A stretch of DNA of 64,000 bases, taken from positions 1 through 64,000 of the forward strand of contig CABZCF010000002.1 in NCBI GenBank assembly GCA_902524235.1. Reading direction: 5' to 3'. Numbering within the stretch: position 1 is the first letter of the stretch; each line of letters opens with the position of its first letter. Below, piece after piece: positions 8,584 through 17,649 of this stretch. Below the pieces are notes generated by a model. It saw only the letters and a program-made list of their open reading frames with translations. It ran no database searches and was not told the origin of the DNA. Both the position numbers and the translations under genes were made by a program. Source of the stretch: an uncultured Pelagibacteraceae bacterium. GTDB lineage: Bacteria; Pseudomonadota; Alphaproteobacteria; Pelagibacterales; Pelagibacteraceae.

Positions 8584-10809
8584 ATGCGATTATTTATATA
8601 TATTATTTTTATGGTTATTTTCTCGTTTAAAGTAAACGCAGAAATAATTAACAAAATTGAAATTGAAGGTAATAATAGAATTTCTAATTCAAATATTATT
8701 CTGTTTGGAAAAATTGAATTAAATGAGGATCATGACAATAATAAAATTAATAGAATTTTAAAAAATTTATATGAGACAGACTTTTTTGAAAAAATTAATA
8801 TTAGTACAAAAAATAATATTTTGATAATTAAAGTTCAGGAAAATCCAATTATACAATCTATAGAAATAACAGGTGTTAAAAATAAAACGGTTCTAGAATT
8901 ATTAAAAGATAACCTAAGTTTAAAAGAAAAAAATCCATTTGTTGAAAATAAGGTTAGAAGAGATGAGATAAAACTAAAAAATATTTTAAAGATTAATGGA
9001 TATTATTTTTCAAAAATTAAATCGAAAGTAAAAAATAATGTAAATAACACCATAGATTTAAAATATGAAATAGAGTTAGGTGAAAAAGCGTATATATCCT
9101 CCATAAAATTTATAGGCGATAAAAAAATAAAAGATAGAAAATTAAAAAATATTATTGTTTCAGAAGAGAATAAATTTTGGAAATTTATATCTAAAAAGAA
9201 ATTCGTTGACTCAAATAGAATAAAACTGGACGAAAAATTACTAAAAAATTATTATAAGAATAATGGGTATTATAATGTAAAAGTGTATAGTTCATTTGCT
9301 CAATTAATAGATAGTAATAATTTTGAACTTGTATTTAATATTAATGCAGGTGAAAAATTTAAGTTTAATAATATAACTTTAGATATTCCAAAAGGTTTTT
9401 CAAAAGATAATTTTCAAGAAATATCTAAAACAATGAATAAACTTAAAGGAAAAAACTATTCAATAAACAGAATAGACAAAATTTTAAAAGAAATTGATAA
9501 AATAGTTATTCAAAAACAATTTGAATTTATAAATGCTTCATATTCGGAAACACTAGGAACTAAAAACATTGATTTAAATATTAAATTGACAGAGTCTAGA
9601 AAGGAATATGTTGAGAAAATAAATATTCTTGGAAATTATATTACTAACGAAAGTGTTATTAGAAATGAGATAATTTCTGATGAGGGAGATCCATATAATG
9701 AAATATTATTTAAAAAATCTATAAATAAAATTAAATCTAGAAATATTTTTAAGACAGTCCAAACTAATGTAAAAGATGGTACATCTGATCAATTAAAAGT
9801 AATTGATGTAATAGTTGAGGAAAAACCTACAGGGGAAATCTCTGCAGGTGCTGGAACAGGAACAAGTGGATCAAGTATCTCTTTTTCAATTGCAGAAAAT
9901 AATTATTTAGGCAGAGGGTCGAAAGTAAATTTAAGTGCCACTCTAAGCGATGACTCTTTAGAGGGTAAATTTAGAATATCAGAACCAAACTTTAAAAATT
10001 CTGACAAAACTTTAAATACTACAATTGAAAGTAGCAGAAATGATCTAATGAGTAAATTTGGATATGAAACGAATGAAACAGGATTTTCTTTTGGAACTAC
10101 TTTTGAGCAATATCAAGACATTTTTTTCTCTCCAGAAATATCAATGTATTACGAAAGCTTAACAACCTCTTCAATGGCGTCAAATGCTAAGAAAAAACAA
10201 GAAGGGGACTATTTAGATACGAACTTTTCATATTCTTTAAACTTAAACAAATTAAATCAAAATTTTCAACCAACAGATGGATATAGAAGCACATTTAGTC
10301 AATCATTACCAATTCTTGCAGATGATAAAAGTATATCGAATGCTTACGAATATGCAAATTACACGAAATTAAGAAATGAAACTGTATTTTCATTTATATT
10401 TTTTGCTAAATCTATAAATAATTTTGATGACGATGTAAGAATTAGTAAAAGAATTTTTATACCATCAAGAAAATTAAGAGGATTTGCAGTAGGTAAAATC
10501 GGACCAAAAGATAGCAATGATTTCATCGGAGGAAATTACGGTACAGCTATGAACCTTGCTGCAACATTACCAAATTTTATGAAAGACTTAGAAAATATAG
10601 ATTTTAGTTTATTTTTAGATACAGCAAATGTATGGGGAGTTGATTATAATAGTTCATTAGATAGTAATAAAATTAGATCTTCAACAGGTATCGCAGTAGA
10701 TTGGTTTACACCAATTGGTCCTTTAAGTTTTTCATTAGCCTCGCCAATAACTAAATCATCAACTGACGAAACAGAAACATTTAGATTTAGAATCGGTACA
10801 ACTTTTTAA
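8584..10809 (+). CDS. bamA: Outer membrane protein assembly factor BamA
   Basis: BamA inserts beta-barrel proteins into the outer membrane. A signal peptide (about residues 1-19, ending VNAE) precedes five POTRA-type repeats (to about residue 410) and a C-terminal Omp85 barrel. The barrel carries the family's RGF motif (KLRGFAVGKIGP) and ends in a terminal Phe (FRIGTTF). Its length of 741 residues is normal. The skp gene is translationally coupled, and the barrel protein encoded at 15529 is a plausible client. Confidence 0.95.
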   Translation: MRLFIYIIFMVIFSFKVNAEIINKIEIEGNNRISNSNIILFGKIELNEDHDNNKINRILKNLYETDFFEKINISTKNNILIIKVQENPIIQSIEITGVKNKTVLELLKDNLSLKEKNPFVENKVRRDEIKLKNILKINGYYFSKIKSKVKNNVNNTIDLKYEIELGEKAYISSIKFIGDKKIKDRKLKNIIVSEENKFWKFISKKKFVDSNRIKLDEKLLKNYYKNNGYYNVKVYSSFAQLIDSNNFELVFNINAGEKFKFNNITLDIPKGFSKDNFQEISKTMNKLKGKNYSINRIDKILKEIDKIVIQKQFEFINASYSETLGTKNIDLNIKLTESRKEYVEKINILGNYITNESVIRNEIISDEGDPYNEILFKKSINKIKSRNIFKTVQTNVKDGTSDQLKVIDVIVEEKPTGEISAGAGTGTSGSSISFSIAENNYLGRGSKVNLSATLSDDSLEGKFRISEPNFKNSDKTLNTTIESSRNDLMSKFGYETNETGFSFGTTFEQYQDIFFSPEISMYYESLTTSSMASNAKKKQEGDYLDTNFSYSLNLNKLNQNFQPTDGYRSTFSQSLPILADDKSISNAYEYANYTKLRNETVFSFIFFAKSINNFDDDVRISKRIFIPSRKLRGFAVGKIGPKDSNDFIGGNYGTAMNLAATLPNFMKDLENIDFSLFLDTANVWGVDYNSSLDSNKIRSSTGIAVDWFTPIGPLSFSLASPITKSSTDETETFRFRIGTTF

Positions 10810-11333
10810 TGTCATTTAATTTTAAATTAATATTCTTTTTAATAATATTTATAAAATTACTAACTAGTACAGCTTGGAGCCAAATAGTTTATATTAATAT
10901 GGAAAAACTATTTAATGAGTCAATGGTTGGAATTTCATTAAATAAACAAATTTCTGAAATTAATAGTTTAAATGAAAAAAATATAAAAAAACTTGAGACA
11001 GAAATTAAATCCGAAGATGAAAATATTAATTCGCAAAAAAATATATTAAATGAAGAAGAATTAAAAAAAAAAATTGCTAACTTAAATAGTAAAATAAAAG
11101 AATATCAAAATTCGATAAAAAAAAATAAAGATAATTTAAATAAAAAAAAAATTGAAGGTACTAATGTAATATTAAATACTTTAAAGCCAATCTTATCAGA
11201 ATATTCTGAAAAAAACTCTATTTCTATGGTTTTACAAAAACAAAATGTAATAATAGGAAAAAAAGAATTAGATATTACAAATGATATAATACTAATTCTT
11301 AATGAAAAGATTAAAAAGATCGATATTAATTAA
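10809..11333 (+). CDS. skp: OmpH/Skp-family periplasmic chaperone
   Basis: The 174-residue protein has a signal peptide (to about residue 24, TAWSQ), the OmpH start pattern IVYINMEKLFNES, and a long charged Lys/Glu/Asn-rich coiled coil typical of Skp tentacles. Skp holds unfolded outer-membrane proteins on the way to BamA, which is encoded directly upstream with a one-base overlap. Sequence conservation in this family is low, so the call rests on layout and context. Confidence 0.88.
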   Translation: MSFNFKLIFFLIIFIKLLTSTAWSQIVYINMEKLFNESMVGISLNKQISEINSLNEKNIKKLETEIKSEDENINSQKNILNEEELKKKIANLNSKIKEYQNSIKKNKDNLNKKKIEGTNVILNTLKPILSEYSEKNSISMVLQKQNVIIGKKELDITNDIILILNEKIKKIDIN

Positions 11334-11336
11334 ATA

Positions 11337-11786
11337 ATGACAAATAAATTGAATAAAGATCAAATTAGAGAATTGCTACCACATAGGGAACCAATGTTAC
11401 TAATAGATGAATTAATTAATATTAAAAAACTTTTCTCAGCAACAGCATTAATGCATGTAAAGAAAGACAGTTTTTTTGTACAAGGACATTTTCCCAATCA
11501 ACCAGTTATGCCAGGTGTCTTTATAGTAGAGGCTTTTGGCCAAGCTGCAGCTGCTCTTACAGCAGCTGGGATAGATAAATCTGAGTATGATAATAAATTA
11601 GTTTTTTTAATGAGTGTTGAAAAGGCTAGATTTAGAAATCCCGTGATTCCTGATTGCACTTTAGAGCTCAATATAGAAGCTGTTAGATCGCATAGTAGAG
11701 TCTGGAAATATAAAGGAGAAGCTTTTGTAGAAGGTAAAAAAATGGCTGATGCAATGTGGTCTGCTACTATTGTGGATAGGAAATAA
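11337..11786 (+). CDS. fabZ: 3-hydroxyacyl-ACP dehydratase FabZ
   Basis: This hot-dog fold enzyme dehydrates beta-hydroxyacyl-ACP in fatty acid synthesis. LLPHREPMLLIDEL at the start and the active-site pair H51 (GHFPNQPVMPG) and E65 (VFIVEAFGQ) are clear, and 149 residues is standard. It competes with LpxA for 3-hydroxyacyl-ACP, and both are encoded in this cluster. The usual order is lpxD-fabZ-lpxA; here fabZ precedes lpxD. Confidence 0.96.
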   Translation: MTNKLNKDQIRELLPHREPMLLIDELINIKKLFSATALMHVKKDSFFVQGHFPNQPVMPGVFIVEAFGQAAAALTAAGIDKSEYDNKLVFLMSVEKARFRNPVIPDCTLELNIEAVRSHSRVWKYKGEAFVEGKKMADAMWSATIVDRK

Positions 11787-11839
11787 TCAGCAATAAATCT
11801 TGATAAGCATTTAAAATAAGTTTTGATATTAAAATAATA

Positions 11840-12817
11840 ATGATCAATCCTTTTTTTGAGAATACAGGGCCTCACAATATAAACTACTTAATAAAATCAA
11901 TAAATTTAAATACTCAAAAATTCCTAGATGATGAAATAATAGATATAAAAGATCTCAACTCATCTCAAAAAGGAGATTTGACTTTTTTTCATTCAAATAA
12001 ATACAAAGATTTTGCTAAATTAACAAAAGCTTCATACTGTCTAACTAAGGAAAATCTAAAATCAATTTTACCAAGTAGTTGTAAGCCAATAATTTCAGAC
12101 AATGTACTTCTTCATACAGCTCAAATAACTAAAATTTTTTATCCAAAATCAGTTACGGATGACTATGATAATTCAGCTGAAGATATTCAACTAACAGAAT
12201 ATAAAGATAAAGTAGAACATGGCAAAAATGTATTAATTGGTAAAAATGTAAAGATTGGTCAGAATTGTAAAATAGGACATAACTCTATAATAGAAAAAAA
12301 TGTATCTATAGGAGACAATTGTGTTGTAGGCTCTAACGTAATAATCAGAAATTCTTTGATTCATAATCATGTACATATTTTGGATGGCTGCGTGATTGGT
12401 AAAAAAGGTTTTGGTTTTTTTCCTGATAAAAAATCGAATATTAGATATCCACAAGTAGGAATAGTAATTATTAATGACCATTCAGAAATAGGCTGTGGAT
12501 CAACTATTGATAGAGGATCTTTATCAAATACAGTTATAGGAAAAAATACATTTTTAGATAATCAAATTCATATAGCTCATAATGTCAAGATAGGTGATAA
12601 TTGCATCATAGCAGGACAAGTTGGTTTTGCTGGTAGCACGACTATTGGTAATAATGTTATGATTGGTGGACAGGCTGGAATATCCGGCCATCTTAAAATT
12701 GGTGATAATGTTCAAATTGGAGGTGGTAGCGGTGTAATTAAAAATATTCCAAATAATTCAAAAGTAATGGGTTATCCTGCTAAAGATCTAAAAAATTTTA
12801 TAAAAGATAATAAATGA
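11840..12817 (+). CDS. lpxD: UDP-3-O-acylglucosamine N-acyltransferase LpxD
   Basis: This is the third enzyme of lipid A synthesis. The N-terminal uridine-binding domain (to about residue 115, with GDLTFFHSNKY) is followed by a left-handed beta helix of hexapeptide repeats. The catalytic His region is IHIAHNVKIGDNC, then GGQAGISGHLKIGD. At 325 residues it is close to family size. It is preceded by a 53-base gap with no recognisable signal and overlaps lpxA by 4 bases. Confidence 0.95.
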   Translation: MINPFFENTGPHNINYLIKSINLNTQKFLDDEIIDIKDLNSSQKGDLTFFHSNKYKDFAKLTKASYCLTKENLKSILPSSCKPIISDNVLLHTAQITKIFYPKSVTDDYDNSAEDIQLTEYKDKVEHGKNVLIGKNVKIGQNCKIGHNSIIEKNVSIGDNCVVGSNVIIRNSLIHNHVHILDGCVIGKKGFGFFPDKKSNIRYPQVGIVIINDHSEIGCGSTIDRGSLSNTVIGKNTFLDNQIHIAHNVKIGDNCIIAGQVGFAGSTTIGNNVMIGGQAGISGHLKIGDNVQIGGGSGVIKNIPNNSKVMGYPAKDLKNFIKDNK

Positions 12818-13599
12818 TAGATAAAACTGCAGTTGTAGATAAAAAAGCTAAAATTCATTCGAGTGCAAAAATTGGCCCATTCACAGTTATTGGGCCAAAT
12901 GTTGAAATTGATGAAAATGTTATAGTTCATTCTCATGTAAATATTTCTGGCAAAACCAAAATAGGAAAAGGAAATGTTTTTTTTCCTTTTAGTTCTATTG
13001 GTAATGATCCACAGGATTTAAAATACAATGGTGAAAGAACATCATTAGAAATTGGTGATAACAACAAATTTAGGGAATATGTTACAGTTAACCCAGGCAC
13101 TGTTGGTGGAGGAGGTTTAACAAAAATAGGTAACAATTGTCTTTTTATGATTTCTTCACATGTAGCACACGACTGTAATGTTGGGGATAATGTTATTATA
13201 GCAAACAATGTACCACTTGGAGGTCATGTAACTATTGAAAATAATGTAATTATTGGAGGTAACTCTGCAGTCCAACAATTTACAAGAATAGGTCAAATGG
13301 CCATGATTGGTGGAATGACGGGTGTTTTACACGATGTAATTCCATATGGTCTATCCGTTGGTAATAGAAATTATCTTCAAGGTTTAAACTTAATTGGTCT
13401 TAGAAGAGCAAATTTTGAAAACAAAGATATTTTAGGACTGTCTGAAGCTTATAAAGAAATATTTGCAACCAAAAATCTTACAGAAAATTTAAATAAAATG
13501 AATGGAGCACTTAAGGAAAATCCATTAGTGAAAAATGTAATAGAATTCATAATTAAAGATAAAAAAAGATCTATTTGTACACCTTTTTCAAAGGAGTAG
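12814..13599 (+). CDS. lpxA: UDP-N-acetylglucosamine acyltransferase LpxA
   Basis: LpxA catalyses the first step of lipid A synthesis, transferring 3-hydroxyacyl from ACP to UDP-GlcNAc. Hexapeptide repeats run through the first ~185 residues, and the catalytic histidine lies in SSHVAHDCNVGDN (H119, equivalent to E. coli H125). The helical C-terminal domain follows (GLRRANFENKDILGL). Its 261 residues match the family. It overlaps lpxD, and lpxI starts one base after its stop. Confidence 0.96.
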   Translation: MIDKTAVVDKKAKIHSSAKIGPFTVIGPNVEIDENVIVHSHVNISGKTKIGKGNVFFPFSSIGNDPQDLKYNGERTSLEIGDNNKFREYVTVNPGTVGGGGLTKIGNNCLFMISSHVAHDCNVGDNVIIANNVPLGGHVTIENNVIIGGNSAVQQFTRIGQMAMIGGMTGVLHDVIPYGLSVGNRNYLQGLNLIGLRRANFENKDILGLSEAYKEIFATKNLTENLNKMNGALKENPLVKNVIEFIIKDKKRSICTPFSKE

Positions 13600-13600
13600 T

Positions 13601-14395
13601 ATGATTGGCTTGATATTTGGAGAAACGAGTTTCCCACTTGAAATACTTAACAAAATTAAGAGAAAAAAAGAAAAATATTTAATTATTGATCTAACTAAAT
13701 CTAAAAAATTTAGAAAAGACAAAAAATCATATCCTGTTTCAATTGGACAATTTGGAAAGATACTTGATATCTTTAAAAACAATAATTGTAATAAAGTTTT
13801 ATTTGCAGGAAAAGTATCTAAACCAAATTTTTCTAAACTAAAATTAGATTTAAAAGGAATGTATTTAATACCAAGGATAATTAAAGCATCAAAAGTTGGC
13901 GATGCAGCAATATTGAAAGAAATAATTAAAATATTAAGAGAGCAAAAAATTAAAACAATTAACTCACTTTTTTTTAACCCAGAATTGGCTTTAAAAAAAG
14001 GTAATTACACTAAAATAAAACCAAGTAGTGATGATAAAAAAGATATTAATAAGGCTATTCAAACATTAGCTAATTTAGGAAAATATAATTTTAGTCAAGG
14101 AACTGTTGTTAGGGACAATAAAGTAATAGCTATTGAAAAAAAAGGTGGAACTGAACAAATGCTAATAAAATGCAAATCTAAAAATAATAAGAAGGGCGGT
14201 GTTTTAGTAAAATTTCCTAAGAAAAAGCAAGACTTGAGAATAGATTTACCAACGGTTGGATTAAAAACTTTTAAATTAAGCAAGTCAGCCGGTCTAAAAG
14301 GAATAGTATTAAAAAATAAACAACATATATTTTTAGAAAAAATTGCATGTATTAACTTCGCTAATAAAAATAAAATGTTTATTAATATAAAATGA
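13601..14395 (+). CDS. lpxI: UDP-2,3-diacylglucosamine pyrophosphatase LpxI
   Basis: This 264-residue protein belongs to the LpxI (former DUF1009) family, which hydrolyses UDP-2,3-diacylglucosamine in alphaproteobacteria in place of LpxH. Typical stretches are the N-terminal nucleotide-binding segment (MIGLIFGETSFPLEIL), KVGDAAILKEI, and the C-terminal VKFPKKKQDLRIDLPTVGLKT and SAGLKGIVLK. Its position between lpxA and lpxB is the standard one. Confidence 0.93.
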   Translation: MIGLIFGETSFPLEILNKIKRKKEKYLIIDLTKSKKFRKDKKSYPVSIGQFGKILDIFKNNNCNKVLFAGKVSKPNFSKLKLDLKGMYLIPRIIKASKVGDAAILKEIIKILREQKIKTINSLFFNPELALKKGNYTKIKPSSDDKKDINKAIQTLANLGKYNFSQGTVVRDNKVIAIEKKGGTEQMLIKCKSKNNKKGGVLVKFPKKKQDLRIDLPTVGLKTFKLSKSAGLKGIVLKNKQHIFLEKIACINFANKNKMFINIK

Positions 14396-15525
14396 AAAAA
14401 ATTTTTATTCTAACTGGTGAGCCATCAGGAGATAAATTAGCTTCCGAGGTTATAAAGCAAATTAAATTAAAAGAAAATAATATAGAATATTTATGTCTTG
14501 GTGGTGAAAATCTTAAATCACTCAACATAGAGAGTATATCTAATCTTAAAGATATAACATATATCGGGATAACAAGTGTGTTGCTAAACATATTTAAAAT
14601 AAAAAAAATCATAAATGAAACTGTAAAAAAAATTGTTGAGTTTAAGCCAGATATTTTATTTTCTGTAGATAGTCCTGATTTCTCACTAAGAGTTGCTGAA
14701 AAGGTTAAACAACAAAATCCAAATATTAGAACAATTCATTATGTATCACCTCAAATTTGGGTATGGAGAAAAGATAGAATAAAAAAATATAAAAATTTTA
14801 TAGACCATATGTTGCTACTTTTTAAATTTGAAAAAAAATATTATGACGAGGAAAATATGAAAAGCACTTTCGTTGGACATCCATTATTAGAGTTGAAGTC
14901 GAATAAAGTAGATATATCCAATATATTACCAAAAGATAAAAGAATTATATCTTTATTTCCTGGGAGTAGAATTTCAGAAATTGATTTATTATTACCTATA
15001 TTGGTAGATTTTATGAAATTAATGAATAAAAAGTATAATAATTTTTACTTTGTAATTCATTCTACAGAGGTAATGCGTAATATAATATTGGATAAAATTT
15101 CTGATTTTAAAGATGATAACTACCAAATAGTATCAAACTCAAATATTAAAGAAGATATAATCAAAAATTCTTTTTTTGCAGTGTCGAAATCTGGTACCGT
15201 ATCTTTAGAAATAAGTAAATATGAAGTACCCTCAATTATTATTTATAAGATGAACCCAATTAATTTCTTTTTTATCAAAAGAATGGTTAAAACAAAATTT
15301 GCAAATATTATAAATATTATTAATCAAAAAGAAATTATTCCTGAATTATTACAAAGCGAATGTAATTCAAAAGAAATATTTAATTCAGTTAATTATTTTA
15401 TTCAAAAACCAGAATTACTAAAAAGACAAAAAGAATTAGTAAAAAAAACTGTAAAATCAATGCAAAATGATGAGTTGTCATCTTTAAATGCTGCCAATAT
15501 TGTTCTTAATTATATAAACAATTAA
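14392..15525 (+). CDS. lpxB: Lipid-A-disaccharide synthase
   Basis: LpxB joins UDP-diacylglucosamine with lipid X. The GT19 motifs are present: LTGEPSGDKLASEVI at the start, HYVSPQIWVWRKDRIKK, LFPGSRISEI and the nucleotide-binding SKSGTVSLEIS. At 377 residues it is full length. It overlaps lpxI by four bases, and the autotransporter gene starts only 3 bases after its stop, so that gene may be co-transcribed. Confidence 0.96.
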   Translation: MKKIFILTGEPSGDKLASEVIKQIKLKENNIEYLCLGGENLKSLNIESISNLKDITYIGITSVLLNIFKIKKIINETVKKIVEFKPDILFSVDSPDFSLRVAEKVKQQNPNIRTIHYVSPQIWVWRKDRIKKYKNFIDHMLLLFKFEKKYYDEENMKSTFVGHPLLELKSNKVDISNILPKDKRIISLFPGSRISEIDLLLPILVDFMKLMNKKYNNFYFVIHSTEVMRNIILDKISDFKDDNYQIVSNSNIKEDIIKNSFFAVSKSGTVSLEISKYEVPSIIIYKMNPINFFFIKRMVKTKFANIINIINQKEIIPELLQSECNSKEIFNSVNYFIQKPELLKRQKELVKKTVKSMQNDELSSLNAANIVLNYINN

Positions 15526-15528
15526 GCT

Positions 15529-17649
15529 ATGCTCTTTTTAAGATTTTTTTTATCAATTTTAATTATTTTAATAAATATCAATTCAATTTCGAAAGCTGAA
15601 ACTTTAACTTTTCCAACGAATTTAGTAGCAAATACTACTGGTTTTGTTTTATTATCTACCTCGGGTATCACTCCATCAATTTCTGGGTATTCAGGAACAC
15701 TTTTATTTTCTGCAGTAGCATCAGCTGGAAACATCAAAGTAACTAATACATCAAATGTGTTAAAAGCTGCAGGTTATTGTGGTTACACTAGCGATGCATC
15801 GGCTGAACCTACTGATTGTTCAGGAAATTCTTTAACAGAGGTAGGATTTAGGGGTTCACAAGATGATATTAATACTGCTATTGCAACCTTATCATTTAAA
15901 GGTGATGGATCTACTGGCTCACCAACTATAACTGTATCAGTTACCCCAGCTGGAACTAATTATTTTTCGGGAAATGGTCATTATTATGAAATAGTTAGTA
16001 GCACAGACATTACTTGGACAGCTGCGAAAACTGCGGCAGAGGCATCTACACTTTATGGATTAACTGGATATTTAGCTACAATAACCAGTGCTGCAGAAAA
16101 CTCTTTTCTTTCTAGCAAAATAAATGCTAATGCATGGATTGGTGCATCTGATGACGGTGATTATACTTCTAATAGTCATGCACAAACAGAAGGAACTTGG
16201 GAGTGGGTTTCTGGACCTGAAAATGGTAAAACTTTCACCTGCCAATTAGCAGACATTGGGGGCAAAGGTTCTCTTGCTGCTCATGAGGATTGTTCGGTTC
16301 ATTCAGATGCTACTTATGAAAATTGGGCTACTAATGAACCTAATGATTGGCCAGATGAAGGTATATCACAAGAGGACTATGGTCATATTCGAAGTAGTGG
16401 ACAGTGGAATGATTTTAAAGATAACCAAGGTGTTGATTTTTACATAATTGAGTATGGTGGAATGCCAGGAGAAAGTGCAACAACTTCAACAAATATAAAT
16501 CTCACAGTCGAGTCTATAGAAGCATCTGGAAGCACTTATAATGTCTTTGATGATCAGGAACTAGTTGGCATGGTTGATGCTGAGAATGAGTCAGCATCTC
16601 GATTAGCTAGAAATAGTTTGGATAGTGTTTTAGATAGATTACATGAATTTCGTTTAAGAAAGGAAAATAAGGGATTTAATGGAAATAATATATCTCTACA
16701 AGTGAATTTAGATGATGTAAGTAAAAATTATCAAGACATTATTAATCATTATGCATCAAAGGGACTTTCATCACTTGTAAATTATGCAGAAAATAGAAAA
16801 AGAAATGATACTGTTACTAATGATTGGCAATATTGGTTTAATGGAAAAATCTCAACTGGTAGGACTGGTTTAAAAACTAATAAACTTGGCAAACAAAATG
16901 ATATGGATACGATAACTATTGGATTTGACAAATTAGCAAATAATACTTTGTTTGGAATTGCTTTTAATTTAGCAGATGATGAAACGGTTATTAGTAATTT
17001 TGGCACAAACTTAAAAATGAGAGCAGAAAATGTAATGTTATATTCAGCTTGGAATAAAAAATCATTTTATATAGATAGTGTGCTAGGGTATGGATCATTG
17101 AAAAGTTTAACACAAAGAGTAGTTGACCGCTCTAATCCTACGAATTTAGTTGGTGGTGACAGAAGTTCAGAACAATTTTATGGAACTACATATTTAAATC
17201 ACATCAAAAATTTAAATAATATAGATTTTCAAATGTTTGCAGGTTTGGATTATATATATACTGATTTTAATGCTTATTCAGAAAATGGAAATGATCAAAA
17301 GTTAAGTTTTAAATCACACTCACTAACAAATTACACATCTTCAATAGGATCAACTTTATTTTACAAAAAAGAACATAAAAATAGTGATTTACTGAGTTTT
17401 TATAAGATAGAGTATAAGCAAGATCATTCTGAAAAAGCTACAGTGCAAGCAAGTTTAATAAGCGATTCGTCAAATACCATATATTCATACAATTATAATG
17501 TTCCTTATAATTATTTTATGAAAATAGAGACAGGTTTAAATTTAAAAACTCATAGAGATTTAAATATTTATTCAAAATTAGGAAGAGTACAGAAAAGTAA
17601 CGATGATTTTCAAAATTTTATAACAATTGAATTTTCTCAACCTTTTTAA
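15529..17649 (+). CDS. C-type-lectin-domain autotransporter (putative surface adhesin)
   Basis: The 706-residue protein reads as four parts. A signal peptide (1-23) comes first. A Ser/Thr/Gly-rich beta region (about 25-145) resembles one cadherin/VCBS-type repeat. A C-type-lectin fold (about 148-312) has YLATITSAAENSF, WIG at 203-205, an EPN triplet at 270-272 and WND at 293-295. After a helical linker (about 350-425), a C-terminal region of some 275 residues of alternating amphipathic strands ends in a terminal Phe (EFSQPF), like an autotransporter barrel. In animal C-type lectins EPN plus WND marks a calcium site favouring mannose-type sugars; whether that holds here is inference. It is 3 bases behind lpxB and meets gltX tail-to-tail. 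Confidence 0.75.
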   Translation: MLFLRFFLSILIILININSISKAETLTFPTNLVANTTGFVLLSTSGITPSISGYSGTLLFSAVASAGNIKVTNTSNVLKAAGYCGYTSDASAEPTDCSGNSLTEVGFRGSQDDINTAIATLSFKGDGSTGSPTITVSVTPAGTNYFSGNGHYYEIVSSTDITWTAAKTAAEASTLYGLTGYLATITSAAENSFLSSKINANAWIGASDDGDYTSNSHAQTEGTWEWVSGPENGKTFTCQLADIGGKGSLAAHEDCSVHSDATYENWATNEPNDWPDEGISQEDYGHIRSSGQWNDFKDNQGVDFYIIEYGGMPGESATTSTNINLTVESIEASGSTYNVFDDQELVGMVDAENESASRLARNSLDSVLDRLHEFRLRKENKGFNGNNISLQVNLDDVSKNYQDIINHYASKGLSSLVNYAENRKRNDTVTNDWQYWFNGKISTGRTGLKTNKLGKQNDMDTITIGFDKLANNTLFGIAFNLADDETVISNFGTNLKMRAENVMLYSAWNKKSFYIDSVLGYGSLKSLTQRVVDRSNPTNLVGGDRSSEQFYGTTYLNHIKNLNNIDFQMFAGLDYIYTDFNAYSENGNDQKLSFKSHSLTNYTSSIGSTLFYKKEHKNSDLLSFYKIEYKQDHSEKATVQASLISDSSNTIYSYNYNVPYNYFMKIETGLNLKTHRDLNIYSKLGRVQKSNDDFQNFITIEFSQPF

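Noticed and set aside
15529-17649. Phage tail-fibre or diversity-generating retroelement target, suggested by the C-type lectin fold
   Set aside because: No reverse transcriptase, template repeat or phage gene is nearby, and the C-terminal barrel and signal peptide point to an autotransporter.
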